From contig NZ_CP061080.1 of assembly GCF_014495845.1 (NCBI RefSeq), positions 4,454,001-4,518,000 on the forward strand: a stretch of DNA of 64,000 nucleotides, read 5' to 3'. Shown in pieces: positions 63,693 through 64,000 of the stretch (positions are counted from its first letter, which is position 1; each line of letters starts with the position of its first letter). The notes under the pieces are model-generated. The model was not told where the DNA came from. It saw nothing but the letters and a program-made list of their open reading frames with translations, and did not search any database. This stretch comes from Aquibium microcysteis. Its GTDB lineage: Bacteria; Pseudomonadota; Alphaproteobacteria; Rhizobiales; Rhizobiaceae. The position numbers and the translations under genes were made by a program.

Positions 63693-64000
63693 CTATGCGG
63701 CCTTGCGCATCGGCTCGGCATGGGCCGACGGAGCGACCTCCCGGATCTGCTTGCGGCGGTTCAGCTTGAACCGAGCGACCAGCTCCGCCAGGATGCGTGC
63801 GTTCTCAGCGAGCATCGCGGAGACGGAAGTCGTCTCCTCGACCATCCCCGCATTCTGCTGCGTCATCCGGTCCAGCTCGCTGACGGAAAGACTGATCTGC
63901 TCCAGTCCGGTCGTCTGCTCTCCGGCGGCGCGGTCTATCTCGCCCACGTTCGCGTCGATGGTGGTCACGTAGCCGGTGATCCGGGTCAGGGCGTCGCCGG
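63693..64000 (-). CDS. Methyl-accepting chemotaxis protein, C-terminal part
   Basis: About 102 codons of the 3' end; the gene runs off the right edge. The visible part is the end of the coiled-coil signalling domain: VGEIDRAAGEQTTGLEQI, NAGMVEETT and SAMLAENARILAELVARFKL, which matches the methylation-helix end of alphaproteobacterial receptors, followed by a basic tail. Sensor domain and ligand are outside the window. Confidence 0.9.
   Translation of the reverse strand, partial: GDALTRITGYVTTIDANVGEIDRAAGEQTTGLEQISLSVSELDRMTQQNAGMVEETTSVSAMLAENARILAELVARFKLNRRKQIREVAPSAHAEPMRKAA

Overview
The window is GC-rich DNA from an alphaproteobacterium, most likely Hyphomicrobiales (Rhizobiales). The evidence is a Cpa/Tad Flp-pilus locus in rhizobial order, a mutM plus enoyl-CoA hydratase pair, many TRAP and ABC uptake systems and heavy use of SDR, enoyl-CoA hydratase and acyl-CoA enzymes. 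The genus cannot be fixed from sequence reading alone. No rRNA, CRISPR array, transposase or integrase was seen. There is one tRNA (tRNA-Ser, GGA).

Layout. 1-7727: Flp/Tad pilus assembly, with cpaF (start only), cpaE, cpaD, cpaC, cpaB, cpaA and the pilin gene on the minus strand, and a stand-alone secretin-N-domain protein plus two TadE-like pseudopilins on the plus strand. 7735-11875: a PhnD-like periplasmic protein, deoB, mutM, an enoyl-CoA hydratase and tRNA-Ser. 12137-18370: an accessory-looking block holding a CesT-type type III secretion chaperone, a large unknown protein encoded directly behind it (candidate secreted substrate), and a second Mfd-like helicase read the other way.

18508-37847: a catabolic region for an unknown organic acid. 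It has a thiolase / FadJ-like / MDR / hotdog thioesterase / SDR operon, a TauA/SsuA-type ABC importer, a beta-hydroxyacid dehydrogenase with an arylmalonate-decarboxylase homologue, a TRAP transporter split over two divergently placed operons, enoyl-CoA hydratases, a CoA ligase, a DUF3237 protein and an HpaR-like MarR regulator. Six copies of an AT-rich dyad (about TTTAANNTGTTAAT) lie upstream of every transcription unit of this region, including the regulator gene. This strongly suggests one MarR regulon and is the most interesting signal here. 37930-43837: a LysR-linked second catabolic set with a LigM/DesA-like folate-dependent O-demethylase homologue, a MaoC-type hydratase, an acyl-CoA dehydrogenase and an MmgE/PrpD protein.

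44122-54065: a GntR-linked locus with an M24 dipeptidase, a GAF protein, a CUT2 (ribose-type) ABC importer and HyuA/HyuB ATP-dependent hydantoinase/oxoprolinase subunits, probably for a cyclic amide. 54104-63493: a methylthioribose (or 5-deoxyribose) import and salvage locus: mtnA and mtnK divergent from a second CUT2 ABC importer, a SorC-family regulator and a fused class II aldolase / short-chain dehydrogenase. This fits a DHAP-shunt route in which kinase, isomerase and aldolase yield DHAP and an aldehyde handled by the fused dehydrogenase. A matching TCAAT-N4-TTGA dyad sits in both regulatory regions. The window ends inside a methyl-accepting chemotaxis protein gene.
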